Source: Actinomycetes bacterium
Lineage (GTDB): Bacteria > Actinomycetota > Actinomycetes > Prado026
Reading direction: 5' to 3'
Length of the DNA: 8,184 nucleotides
Assembly (NCBI GenBank): GCA_025455945.1
Contig: JALOLN010000085.1
Span: 1 to 8,184 of the forward strand
This document shows, piece by piece, positions 1 to 6,288 of this stretch; the stretch's first letter is position 1; every line of letters begins with the position of its first letter. The position numbers and the translations under genes are program-made. The notes below the pieces were generated by a model. The model saw only the letters and a list, made by a program, of their open reading frames with translations, did no database searches and was not told where the DNA came from.

Positions 1-1236
1 TCGCTCGACCCGGCCGGCGACGCCTTCGCGTCGATGCCGGCGGCCACGCCCGGCAGCGCCGAGGAGCAAGCCGCCACCGCCGCCGGGTGGCGGCAGACGG
101 AGGTCTTCCCCCTCAGCATGTTCGCCGTCGGCGGCATGCTGCTCTTCCCTGCCGCCAACGACCTGCTGACGATGTTCGTCGCCCTCGAGGTGCTCTCCCT
201 GCCGCTGTACGTGATGGCCGGGCTGGCCCGCCGCCGGCGGCTCATCTCGCAGGAGGCGGCGCTGAAGTACTTCCTGCTGGGCGCCTACTCGTCGGCGTTC
301 TTCCTCTTCGGGGTGGCCTTCCTCTACGGGTTCTCCGGCTCCCTCTTCCTCGGTGAGATCGCCGACGCCGTCGGGGCGCAGGTCGGCCGCGACCCGCTGC
401 TCCTGGTCGGCATCGCCCTGCTGGCGGTGGGGCTGCTGTTCAAGGTCAGCGCCGTCCCGTTCCACTCCTGGACCCCCGACGTCTACCAGGGGGCGCCGAC
501 CTCGATCACCGCGTTCATGGCGGCCTGCACCAAGGTCGCCGCGTTCGGCGCCCTGCTGCGGGTGTTCTACGTGGCTCTCGGCGGGGTGCGCTGGGACTGG
601 CGGCCGATGCTGTGGATCATCGCGATCCTCACGATGGTCGTCGGGTCGGTGCTGGCGGTGACCCAGACCGACATCAAGCGGCTGCTCGCCTACTCCTCGA
701 TCGCGCACGCCGGGTTCATCCTCACCGGCATGCTGGCCATCGACCCCGCCGGGGTCTCCAGCGTGCTGTTCTACCTGTTCGCCTACGGGTTCACGACGAT
801 CGGGGCCTTCGCGGTGGTCACGCTGGTGCGCGACGCCGGCGGCGAGGCGACGCACCTGTCGCAGTGGGCCGGCCTGGGCCGGCGCTCGCCGCTCGTCGCG
901 AGTGCCTTCGCGCTGTTCCTCCTCGCCCTCGCGGGGATCCCGCTCACCAGCGGCTTCACCGGCAAGTTCGCGGTGTTCTCGGCGGCGGTCGGAGGGCAAG
1001 CGACCCCGCTGGTGATCGTCGGCGTCCTCGCGAGCGCGGTCGCCGCGTTCTTCTACGTCCGGATCATCGTCGTGATGTTCTTCTCGGAGCCGGCGGCCGA
1101 CGGCCCGACGGTCGCCGTCCCCAGCCTGCTCACCCAGGCTGCGGTCACCATCGGCGTCGTCGTGACGATCCTGCTGGGCGTGCTGCCCCAGCCGGTGCTC
1201 GACCTGGCCGACCGCGCGTCGACGTTCCTGCGCTGA
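1..1236 (+). CDS. nuoN: NADH-quinone oxidoreductase subunit N (NuoN), 5'-truncated by window edge
   Basis: This is the C-terminal ~411 residues of NuoN, one of the antiporter-like proton-pumping membrane subunits of respiratory complex I, which here would pass electrons to menaquinone. The frame is open to base 1, so roughly the first 70-120 residues are missing (the family is about 480-530 aa). The protein is a series of hydrophobic helices of the proton_antipo_M family. Family hallmarks are visible: a helix with Glu at visible codon 63 (FVALEVLSLPLY), Lys at 89 (LKYFLLGAYSS), the block KVSAVPFHSWTPDVYQG with Lys 148, and TKVAAFGA with Lys 178. The 30-residue spacing between the last two lysines equals that of K217 and K247 in E. 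coli NuoN. TDIKRLLAYSSIAHAGF and GFTGKF (Lys 322) are also typical. The stop TGA is at 1234-1236. It is normally the last nuo gene, and the next gene follows after 12 bases. Identification is firm; the Glu/Lys equivalences are by eye. Confidence 0.97.
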   Translation, partial: SLDPAGDAFASMPAATPGSAEEQAATAAGWRQTEVFPLSMFAVGGMLLFPAANDLLTMFVALEVLSLPLYVMAGLARRRRLISQEAALKYFLLGAYSSAFFLFGVAFLYGFSGSLFLGEIADAVGAQVGRDPLLLVGIALLAVGLLFKVSAVPFHSWTPDVYQGAPTSITAFMAACTKVAAFGALLRVFYVALGGVRWDWRPMLWIIAILTMVVGSVLAVTQTDIKRLLAYSSIAHAGFILTGMLAIDPAGVSSVLFYLFAYGFTTIGAFAVVTLVRDAGGEATHLSQWAGLGRRSPLVASAFALFLLALAGIPLTSGFTGKFAVFSAAVGGQATPLVIVGVLASAVAAFFYVRIIVVMFFSEPAADGPTVAVPSLLTQAAVTIGVVVTILLGVLPQPVLDLADRASTFLR

Positions 1237-1243
1237 GAGGGAG
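1236..1243 (+). promoter_or_regulatory. Ribosome binding site of the polyprenyl synthase
   Basis: The purine stretch AGAGGGAG overlaps the last base of the nuoN stop codon and sits about 5-6 bases before GTG 1249. It decides the start: the upstream in-frame GTG at 1243 lies within this site and could not use it. The downstream in-frame GTGs at 1255 and 1258 would be spaced too far away. Confidence 0.7.
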
Positions 1244-1248
1244 TGGTC

Positions 1249-2250
1249 GTGAGGGTGGTGGGTCCGTTCGGCGGCCACGTCGGGGACCCGGCCCTCGATG
1301 CCCTGCTGAGCGAGCGCCTGGACGCCGTCGAGGAGCTCCTGCACGAGTCCGTGCGCAGCGACGACGCATTCGTCGGGGAGGTCGCCGCGCACCTGGTGCA
1401 GGCGGGCGGGAAGCGGTTCCGGCCGCTGCTCGTCCTGCTCGCCGCCCAGTTCGGGCCCGACCCCGCGGCGCCGGGCGTCGTGCCGGCGGCCGTCGTCGTG
1501 GAGCTCACCCACCTCGCGACCCTCTACCACGACGACGTCATGGACGAGGCGCCGCTGCGCCGCGGTGCGCCGTCCGCGAACGCGCGCTGGGACAACACGG
1601 TGGCGATCCTCACCGGCGACTTCCTCTTCGCCCGCGCCTCGCACCTGCTGGCCGACCTCGGGCCGGAGGCGGTCCGGATCCAGGCGAAGACGTTCGAGCG
1701 GCTGGTCTCCGGCCAGATCCACGAGACGACCGGACCGGCGGCGGGCGAGGACCCGCTCGAGCACTACCTGGGTGTGGTCGCCGACAAGACGGGGTCGCTG
1801 ATCGCGACCTCCGGGCGGTTCGGGGCCCTCATGGCGGGGGCCGACCGGCCCACCGTCGAGACGCTCACCCGCTTCGGGGAGCTCGTCGGCGCGGCCTTCC
1901 AGCTCTCCGACGACCTCCTGGACGTCGAGAGCGAGACCGCGGAGTCCGGCAAGACGCCGGGCACCGACCTGCGCGAGGGCATCCCCACGCTGCCGGTGCT
2001 GCATGCGCTGCGCTCCCGGGACCCGGCGGACGCCCGGCTCGTCGAGCTGCTGTCCCGACCGCTGCCTGACGACGCCGAGCACGCCGAGGCGCTGGCGCTG
2101 CTGCGCGCCCATCCGGCCATGGCGGCGGCCCGGGCCGACCTGCGGCGGCGCGCCGACGCGGCCCGGGAGGCGCTCATGACGCTGCCGGTGACCCCCGCGC
2201 GGGCCGCGCTGGAGCAGCTGTGCGACGTCCTCGTGGGGCGCAGCGGCTGA
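1249..2250 (+). CDS. Long-chain trans-polyprenyl diphosphate synthase (menaquinone side chain)
   Basis: A 333-aa all-helical trans-isoprenyl diphosphate synthase, the usual length for the family. It condenses isopentenyl diphosphate units onto an allylic diphosphate in the cytoplasm. Visible motifs are GGKRFRP (residues 53-59, IPP binding), the first Asp-rich motif DDVMD (95-99) followed by LRRG, Lys 180 in DKTG, and the second Asp-rich motif QLSDDLLD (218-225) followed by GKTPGTD. These bind Mg-diphosphate. The residues 4 and 5 places before the first DDxxD are Thr 91 and Ala 90, not aromatic. In this family small residues there allow long products, so a long-chain (about C40-C50) product fits better than farnesyl or geranylgeranyl diphosphate. 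The position directly after nuoN suggests it makes the menaquinone tail, as proposed for actinobacterial homologues such as mycobacterial GrcC1. Start GTG 1249 was chosen from its RBS. Exact chain length cannot be read from sequence. Confidence 0.95.
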   Translation: MRVVGPFGGHVGDPALDALLSERLDAVEELLHESVRSDDAFVGEVAAHLVQAGGKRFRPLLVLLAAQFGPDPAAPGVVPAAVVVELTHLATLYHDDVMDEAPLRRGAPSANARWDNTVAILTGDFLFARASHLLADLGPEAVRIQAKTFERLVSGQIHETTGPAAGEDPLEHYLGVVADKTGSLIATSGRFGALMAGADRPTVETLTRFGELVGAAFQLSDDLLDVESETAESGKTPGTDLREGIPTLPVLHALRSRDPADARLVELLSRPLPDDAEHAEALALLRAHPAMAAARADLRRRADAAREALMTLPVTPARAALEQLCDVLVGRSG

Positions 2251-3524
2251 TGGTCCCGGCGGACGTCGGCCTCCGGTCGCTCGTGCGGGCACTCGTCCTC
2301 GCCGTCCTCATCGGCGTCCCCGCGTCGCTGCTGGCGCTCGGGCTGGTGTGGCTGGTGAGCACGACCACCACGCTGGTCTGGCAGGACCTCCCGGTCGCTC
2401 TCGGGATCGACGGCGCGCCACCCTGGTGGTTCGTCGTGGCCGTCCCCACCGTCGGTGGGGTGGGTGTCGCGCTGGCCCGCCGGCTGCCGGGCCACGCCGC
2501 CCACGGCCCGCTGGACGGGTTCGCCCGGGCCACCGAGCCGCGGGTGCTGCCCGGGGTGCTCCTCGCCGCACTGATCAGCCTGGCCTGCGGTGCGGTGCTG
2601 GGGCCGGAGGCGCCGCTGCTCGCCCTCGGTTCTGCCCTCGGCCTGCTCGTCGCCCGGCGGGCCGCCACGCCGGTGCAGCAGATGGCCGCGGGGGCGGGCA
2701 GCTTCGCCGCGTTCAGCGCGCTGCTGGGCAACCCGCTGCTGACCGCCATCTTCCTGCTGGAGTCCACCGCGGCGACGGTGTCCGCGGCCAGCCTGGTCCC
2801 CGGCCTGGCGGCGTCCGGGGTGGGGTACCTCGTCTTCACCGGGGTCGGCGACTGGGCCGGCATCGACGTCCCGGCGTTCACCGTGGAGGGCCTGGAGCCC
2901 TACTCCTCGGTGGCCTGGAGCGACCTGGCCTGGGCGGTCCCGGTGTCGGCCGGCGCCGCGCTGGTGGCGCTGGTGGCGCTGCTCGGCGGCCGGGCGGTCG
3001 CCGCCCGCGCAGCCCGGGCCCCCATGCTCCTCGCCATCCCGCTCGGCGGGCTGGCCGTCGGCGTGCTCGGCGCCGGGTGGGTCGCGGCGTCGGGGCAGGA
3101 CTACTCCCTCGAGCTGTTCAGCGGGGAGCAGGCGATCGGTGCACTGGTCGGGCAGACCTCCGCGACGGCGGTCCTGCTGCTCCTCGTGCTGAAGGCGACC
3201 GCTTACGCGGTCTCGCTGGGCAGCGGGTTCCGCGGCGGACCGATCTTCCCGGCGCTGTTCCTCGGCGCGACGGTCGGGGTGCTCGCCGCGCTGGTCCTGC
3301 CCGGACTCGGCACGACACCTGCCGTCGCCTGCGCGCTCGCGGCGGCCGCGGCCGCCACCTTGCGGCTGCCGTTCGCCGCCGCCGCCCTGTCGCTGCTGCT
3401 CGTCGGCACGGCCGGTGCGGCGACGACGGTCCTGACGATCCTGGGGTCGGTGGTGGGGTACCTCGTCGTCCGCGCGGTGACGACGCTCACAGCCCGAGCC
3501 GGCGGGCGGCCAGCTCCGTCATGA
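2250..3524 (+). CDS. Divergent ClC-family chloride channel / transporter
   Basis: A 424-aa polytopic membrane protein with the ClC voltage-gated chloride channel fold; there are no C-terminal CBS domains, as in most bacterial ClCs. Clearest signatures are GPEAP (residues 118-122) at the GREGP position, keeping the glutamate that acts as the external gate (Glu 120); NPLLTAIFLLE (161-171), the equivalent of APLAGxLFxxEE; and GSGFRGGPIFP (324-334), the GxFxP motif. The GSGIP motif expected near residues 80-90 is not recognisable (GHAAHGPLDG is found), and the intracellular-gate position after Glu 171 is Ser 172 rather than Glu. Transport mode and ion are therefore uncertain. Start ATG 2250 shares one base with the upstream stop (TGATG), implying translational coupling; an in-frame GTG at 2220 lies inside the upstream gene and adds a non-family Arg-rich stretch. 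The 3' end overlaps the opposing gene by 38 bases. Similar actinobacterial proteins are often annotated simply as ion channel proteins. Confidence 0.85.
   Translation: MVPADVGLRSLVRALVLAVLIGVPASLLALGLVWLVSTTTTLVWQDLPVALGIDGAPPWWFVVAVPTVGGVGVALARRLPGHAAHGPLDGFARATEPRVLPGVLLAALISLACGAVLGPEAPLLALGSALGLLVARRAATPVQQMAAGAGSFAAFSALLGNPLLTAIFLLESTAATVSAASLVPGLAASGVGYLVFTGVGDWAGIDVPAFTVEGLEPYSSVAWSDLAWAVPVSAGAALVALVALLGGRAVAARAARAPMLLAIPLGGLAVGVLGAGWVAASGQDYSLELFSGEQAIGALVGQTSATAVLLLLVLKATAYAVSLGSGFRGGPIFPALFLGATVGVLAALVLPGLGTTPAVACALAAAAAATLRLPFAAAALSLLLVGTAGAATTVLTILGSVVGYLVVRAVTTLTARAGGRPAPS
3487..3524. other. 38-base tail-to-tail overlap of convergent genes
   Basis: The last 38 bases of the ClC gene (plus strand, stop TGA at 3522-3524) are also the last 38 bases of the acyl-CoA dehydrogenase gene (minus strand, stop TGA read from 3489 to 3487). 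Both C-termini are coded on opposite strands of the same DNA. The dehydrogenase side encodes conserved family sequence (EIMTELAARRLGL region), while the ClC side encodes a low-complexity tail ending RPAPS. The ClC tail is thus probably the one that drifted into its neighbour. No hairpin followed by a T-run is visible on either strand here. Confidence 0.9.
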
Positions 3525-4641
3525 TCTCGGTGGCCCCACCGCCGATGGCGAGGATGCGGACGTCGCGGTAGTGCCGCTCGACCTCCGCGTCGCGCAGGTA
3601 GCCCTGGCCGCCGAAGAGCTGCACCGCCTGGTAGACCACCTGCTCGGCAGCGGCCACCGCGGTGTTCTTCGCCAGGGCCGCCTCGGCGACGACCTCCTCG
3701 CCGGCGGCGTGCCGCAGCGCCGCCTGCCGGGTGTAGGTGCGGGACACGTCGACCAGCCGGTGCATCTCGACGAGCTGGTGCCGGATGACCTGCCGGGTCG
3801 CCAGCGGCCGGCCGAACGTCTCGCGGACCCGGGCCCACTCCAGGGCCAGGTCGAGGCAGCGCTGCGCGGTCGCGTAGGCCTGGACGGCGATGGACAGCCG
3901 CTCGACGACGAACTGCTGGGCCAGCTGTACGAAGCCGCCGTCCAGCGGGCCGACGAGGTTCGCCGCGGGAACCCGGCACCCGGTGAACGCGAGCTCGGCG
4001 GTGTCCGAGCAGTGCCAGCCCATCTTCTCCAGGCGCCGGACGACGGTGAAGCCGGGCGTGTCCGTCGGCACGACGAGCAGCGACAGCCCGCCGAACCCCG
4101 GTCCGCCGGTCCGCACCGCCACCGTGACCCAGTCGGCCCGTGCGCCGGAGGTGATGTAGGTCTTGGTGCCGTCGACGACGAAGTCGTCCCCGGCACGGAC
4201 CGCGCGGGTGCGCAGCGACGCGACGTCGGAGCCGCCGTCCGGCTCGGTGACGGCCAGCGCCGCGATGGCCCGGCCCTCGAGCACGGGGCGGACGAAGCGC
4301 TCGGCCTGGTCCGGGTCCCCGGCCGCGACGATGTGCGGGAGGGCGATCCCGTGGGTGAAGAGCCCGGCGAGCACCCCCCCGCTGCCCCCCGCCTGCAGAA
4401 GCTCCTCGGTGACCACGACGCTGTCGAGGAAGTCGCCACCGCTGCCCCCGACCTCCTCGGGGAAGCCCACCCCGAGGAGCCCGGCAGCGGCCGCCTGTGC
4501 GTGCAGCGTCCGCGGCAGCTCGCCGTCGCGCTCCCACTGGTCGAGGTGGGGTCGGACGTCCCGTTCGACGAACTCGCGGGTGAGCGCGCGGAGGGCCCGG
4601 CGCTCCTCGGTGGCGAAGGGGTCCGTCCAGGTCGTGGTCAC
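3487..4641 (-). CDS. Acyl-CoA dehydrogenase (FAD-dependent, LCAD/IVD-like active site)
   Basis: A 384-aa acyl-CoA dehydrogenase, the standard family length, catalysing FAD-dependent alpha,beta-desaturation of an acyl-CoA in the cytoplasm. Domains run in order: N-terminal helical (about 10-120), middle beta (about 125-225, with AVTEPDGGSD at 130-139 and GTKTYITSGARAD at 158-170 contacting FAD and substrate), and C-terminal helical (with RETFGRPL at 273-280 and QLFGGQGYLRD at 341-351). The usual YEGT catalytic glutamate near the C-terminus is replaced by IGGGATEIM (366-374). A glutamate stands instead in VVERLSIA (Glu 247), the position used in long-chain and isovaleryl-CoA dehydrogenases. Start GTG 4641 overlaps the rarD stop by 4 bases (GTGA). 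A longer in-frame start near 4755 would add 38 Arg/Pro-rich residues coded inside rarD, so it was rejected. No clear Shine-Dalgarno precedes the start, suggesting coupling to rarD. Substrate is unknown; no other catabolic gene is nearby. Confidence 0.94.
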   Translation of the reverse strand: MTTTWTDPFATEERRALRALTREFVERDVRPHLDQWERDGELPRTLHAQAAAAGLLGVGFPEEVGGSGGDFLDSVVVTEELLQAGGSGGVLAGLFTHGIALPHIVAAGDPDQAERFVRPVLEGRAIAALAVTEPDGGSDVASLRTRAVRAGDDFVVDGTKTYITSGARADWVTVAVRTGGPGFGGLSLLVVPTDTPGFTVVRRLEKMGWHCSDTAELAFTGCRVPAANLVGPLDGGFVQLAQQFVVERLSIAVQAYATAQRCLDLALEWARVRETFGRPLATRQVIRHQLVEMHRLVDVSRTYTRQAALRHAAGEEVVAEAALAKNTAVAAAEQVVYQAVQLFGGQGYLRDAEVERHYRDVRILAIGGGATEIMTELAARRLGL

Positions 4642-5564
4642 GGCCGTACGGTAGACGGCTGCTCGGCACCGGGCCGAACGGGGGTCGCCCGCTGCCGGAG
4701 GCCGTCGGCGGTGAGGAGGGCCAGGGCCGTCCAGACGAGCGCGAAGCCCGCCCACCGGGCCGCGGGCATCGGCTCGCCGAAGACGGCCACCCCGATGAGG
4801 AACTGCATCACCGGGGTGACGTACTGCAGCAGGCCGATCGTGGACAGGGGGATGCGCAGTGCGCTGGCCCCGAACAGCAGCAGCGGGACGGCGGTGATCG
4901 GACCGGCCGCCAGGAGCAGCAGGGTCAGGCCGGCGTCGCCGGAGGCGAGTGCGAGGTCACCTCGGGTCTGCAGCAGCGCGAGGTAGCCGAGGGCGGGCAG
5001 GAAGAGGATGGCCGTCTCGACGGTGAGCGACTCCACGGCCGGTGTGGCGATGGTCTTCTTGACCAGGCCGTAGGTCGCGAAGGACCCGGCCAGGACGAGG
5101 GCGATCCACGGCAGCCGGCCGTACCCCGCCGTGAGGACGAGGACCGCCCCGGTGCCCAGCCCCACCGCGGTCCACTGCAGCGGACGAAGCCGCTCGCCGA
5201 GGAGGACGACGCCGAGCAGGACGGTCACCAGGGGGTTGACGAAGTAGCCGAGTGCGGCCTCCACGACCTGGTCGGAGTTGACCGCCCAGATGTACACGCC
5301 CCAGTTCAGCGCGATCACGGCGGCAGCGACGGTGAGCATCGCCATCCGGCGCCGGTCGCGCAGCAGGGTCGGCAGCCAGCCCCACCGGCGGCCGAGGGAC
5401 ACCAGCCCGGCGAGGAAGACGAGCGACCACACGATGCGGTGGGCGAGGATCTCGGTGGGGCTGGCGTCCTCCACCGCCCGGAAGTACAGCGGGAACAGCC
5501 CCCACAGGAGGTAGGCGCCGAGCCCGAGGGCGACTCCGCCTCGGGTGCCGCGGGCCTGCTCCAC
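4638..5564 (-). CDS. rarD: RarD-type EamA/DMT-family permease
   Basis: A 308-aa membrane protein of the drug/metabolite transporter superfamily with about ten hydrophobic helices in two EamA repeats. The N-terminus GLGAYLLWGLFPLYFRAV (residues 14-31) followed by EILAHRIVWSL is the recognisable RarD signature. NWGVYIWAVNSDQVVEAALG and YFVNPLVTVLLGVVLLGERL mark the end of the first repeat; LLQYVTPVMQFLIGVAVFGE marks the end of the second, with the usual Glu before the last helix. RarD proteins are named after chloramphenicol sensitivity but their substrates are not settled; export or uptake of a small metabolite is the family expectation. Start is GTG 5564, 10 bases after the ATPase stop, with only a weak GGG upstream. 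The stop overlaps the acyl-CoA dehydrogenase start by 4 bases. Length and topology are normal and no damage is seen. Family assignment is firm, substrate unknown. Confidence 0.94.
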   Translation of the reverse strand: MEQARGTRGGVALGLGAYLLWGLFPLYFRAVEDASPTEILAHRIVWSLVFLAGLVSLGRRWGWLPTLLRDRRRMAMLTVAAAVIALNWGVYIWAVNSDQVVEAALGYFVNPLVTVLLGVVLLGERLRPLQWTAVGLGTGAVLVLTAGYGRLPWIALVLAGSFATYGLVKKTIATPAVESLTVETAILFLPALGYLALLQTRGDLALASGDAGLTLLLLAAGPITAVPLLLFGASALRIPLSTIGLLQYVTPVMQFLIGVAVFGEPMPAARWAGFALVWTALALLTADGLRQRATPVRPGAEQPSTVRP

Positions 5565-5574
5565 CGGCCCGACG

Positions 5575-6288
5575 CTAGCGGGCGGCGGGGGGCGGCGGCG
5601 AACCGGCCGGACCGCTCAGCCGTCCGTCGCGCAGGTCCAGCACCCGGTCGGCCACCTCGATGAGCACGGGGTCGTGGGTGGCGACGAGAGCGGCGACGCC
5701 CTCGGCCTCGACGACCGCGCGCAGCAGCTCCATGGCCCCCCGGCCGGTGTGTGAGTCCAGCTGTCCGGTGGGTTCGTCGGCCAGCAGGACGGCCGGCCGG
5801 TTGGCCAGTGCCCGGGCGATGGCGACCCGCTGCTGCTGACCGCCGGACAGCTCGCCAGGGCGCTGGTCGACGTGGTCGGCGAGACCGACCATGGCGAGCA
5901 GCACACGGACCCGGTCCTCCCGCTCGTCCGGGTCGGTGCCCAGCAGACGCAGCGGCACCCCGACGTTCTCGGCGGCGGAGAGGATCGGGATCAGCCCGAA
6001 GGTCTGGAAGACGAAGCCGACGGTCTCCCGGCGCAGCCGCAGCAGGCCGTCCTCGTCGAGCGCGGTCACGTCGTGACCGGCGACGACGACGCTGCCCGCG
6101 TCGGCCCGGTCGAGCCCGCCCACCACGTTGAGCAGCGTGGTCTTCCCCGACCCGGAGCGGCCGCGGACGACGACCAGCTCGCCCGGGGACACGTCCAGGT
6201 CGACGTCCTGCAGGGCGGGCACCGTGCGGCTGCCGGAGCGGTAGGTCTTGGTGACGCCGCGGACGGTCACCGCTGGGTCGGTGGTCAC
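5575..6288 (-). CDS. ABC transporter ATP-binding protein, LolD/MacB type (second ATPase)
   Basis: A 237-aa ABC ATPase consisting of a single nucleotide-binding domain. All motifs are intact: Walker A GRSGSGKT (43-50), Q-loop FVFQTFGLIP with Gln 95, signature LSGGQ (147-151), Walker B VLLADE (167-172) with catalytic Glu 172, D-loop TGQLD (174-178) and H-loop His 205 in ATHD. SAAENVGVPL after the Q-loop and the short length are typical of the MacB/LolD/FtsE-like group that powers FtsX-type permeases. The GTG start at 6288 overlaps the stop of the preceding ATPase in GTGA and has a good GGAGG site 7 bases upstream; an in-frame start at 6333 would add residues coded within the upstream gene. It ends with a proline-rich tail (GSPPPPAAR) and a TAG stop. 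It probably pairs with the preceding ATPase or serves a second permease upstream of the window. The transported substrate is unknown. Confidence 0.93.
   Translation of the reverse strand: MTTDPAVTVRGVTKTYRSGSRTVPALQDVDLDVSPGELVVVRGRSGSGKTTLLNVVGGLDRADAGSVVVAGHDVTALDEDGLLRLRRETVGFVFQTFGLIPILSAAENVGVPLRLLGTDPDEREDRVRVLLAMVGLADHVDQRPGELSGGQQQRVAIARALANRPAVLLADEPTGQLDSHTGRGAMELLRAVVEAEGVAALVATHDPVLIEVADRVLDLRDGRLSGPAGSPPPPAAR

Noticed and set aside
612..2069. Long open frame of about 485 codons on the plus strand overlapping nuoN and the synthase
   Set aside because: Out of frame with two well-supported genes, with an Arg/Gly/Pro-rich composition typical of shadow frames in high-G+C DNA and no recognisable domain.
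3495..3520. Possible hairpin (GAGC...GCTC and GCCG...CGGC) near the convergent junction
   Set aside because: Stems of 4 bases within coding sequence and no following T-run; such matches are expected by chance in this base composition.
3203..4669. Open frame of about 488 codons on the minus strand overlapping the dehydrogenase in another frame
   Set aside because: Arg/Pro/Gly-rich shadow frame crossing the convergent junction, with no domain.
4642..4755. Longer N-terminus (38 extra residues) for the acyl-CoA dehydrogenase
   Set aside because: The extra residues are Arg/Pro-rich and coded entirely within rarD; starting at GTG 4641 gives the normal family N-terminus and length.
3571..4986. Open frame of about 471 codons on the plus strand, antisense to the acyl-CoA dehydrogenase and rarD
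   Set aside because: It mirrors two conserved genes on the other strand and has no family motifs; long antisense frames are expected when third positions are nearly all G or C.
5573..5580. Palindrome CGCTAGCG at the end of the second ATPase gene
   Set aside because: Only 8 bases and spanning the TAG stop; no longer symmetry and no T-run, so neither an operator nor a terminator can be supported.
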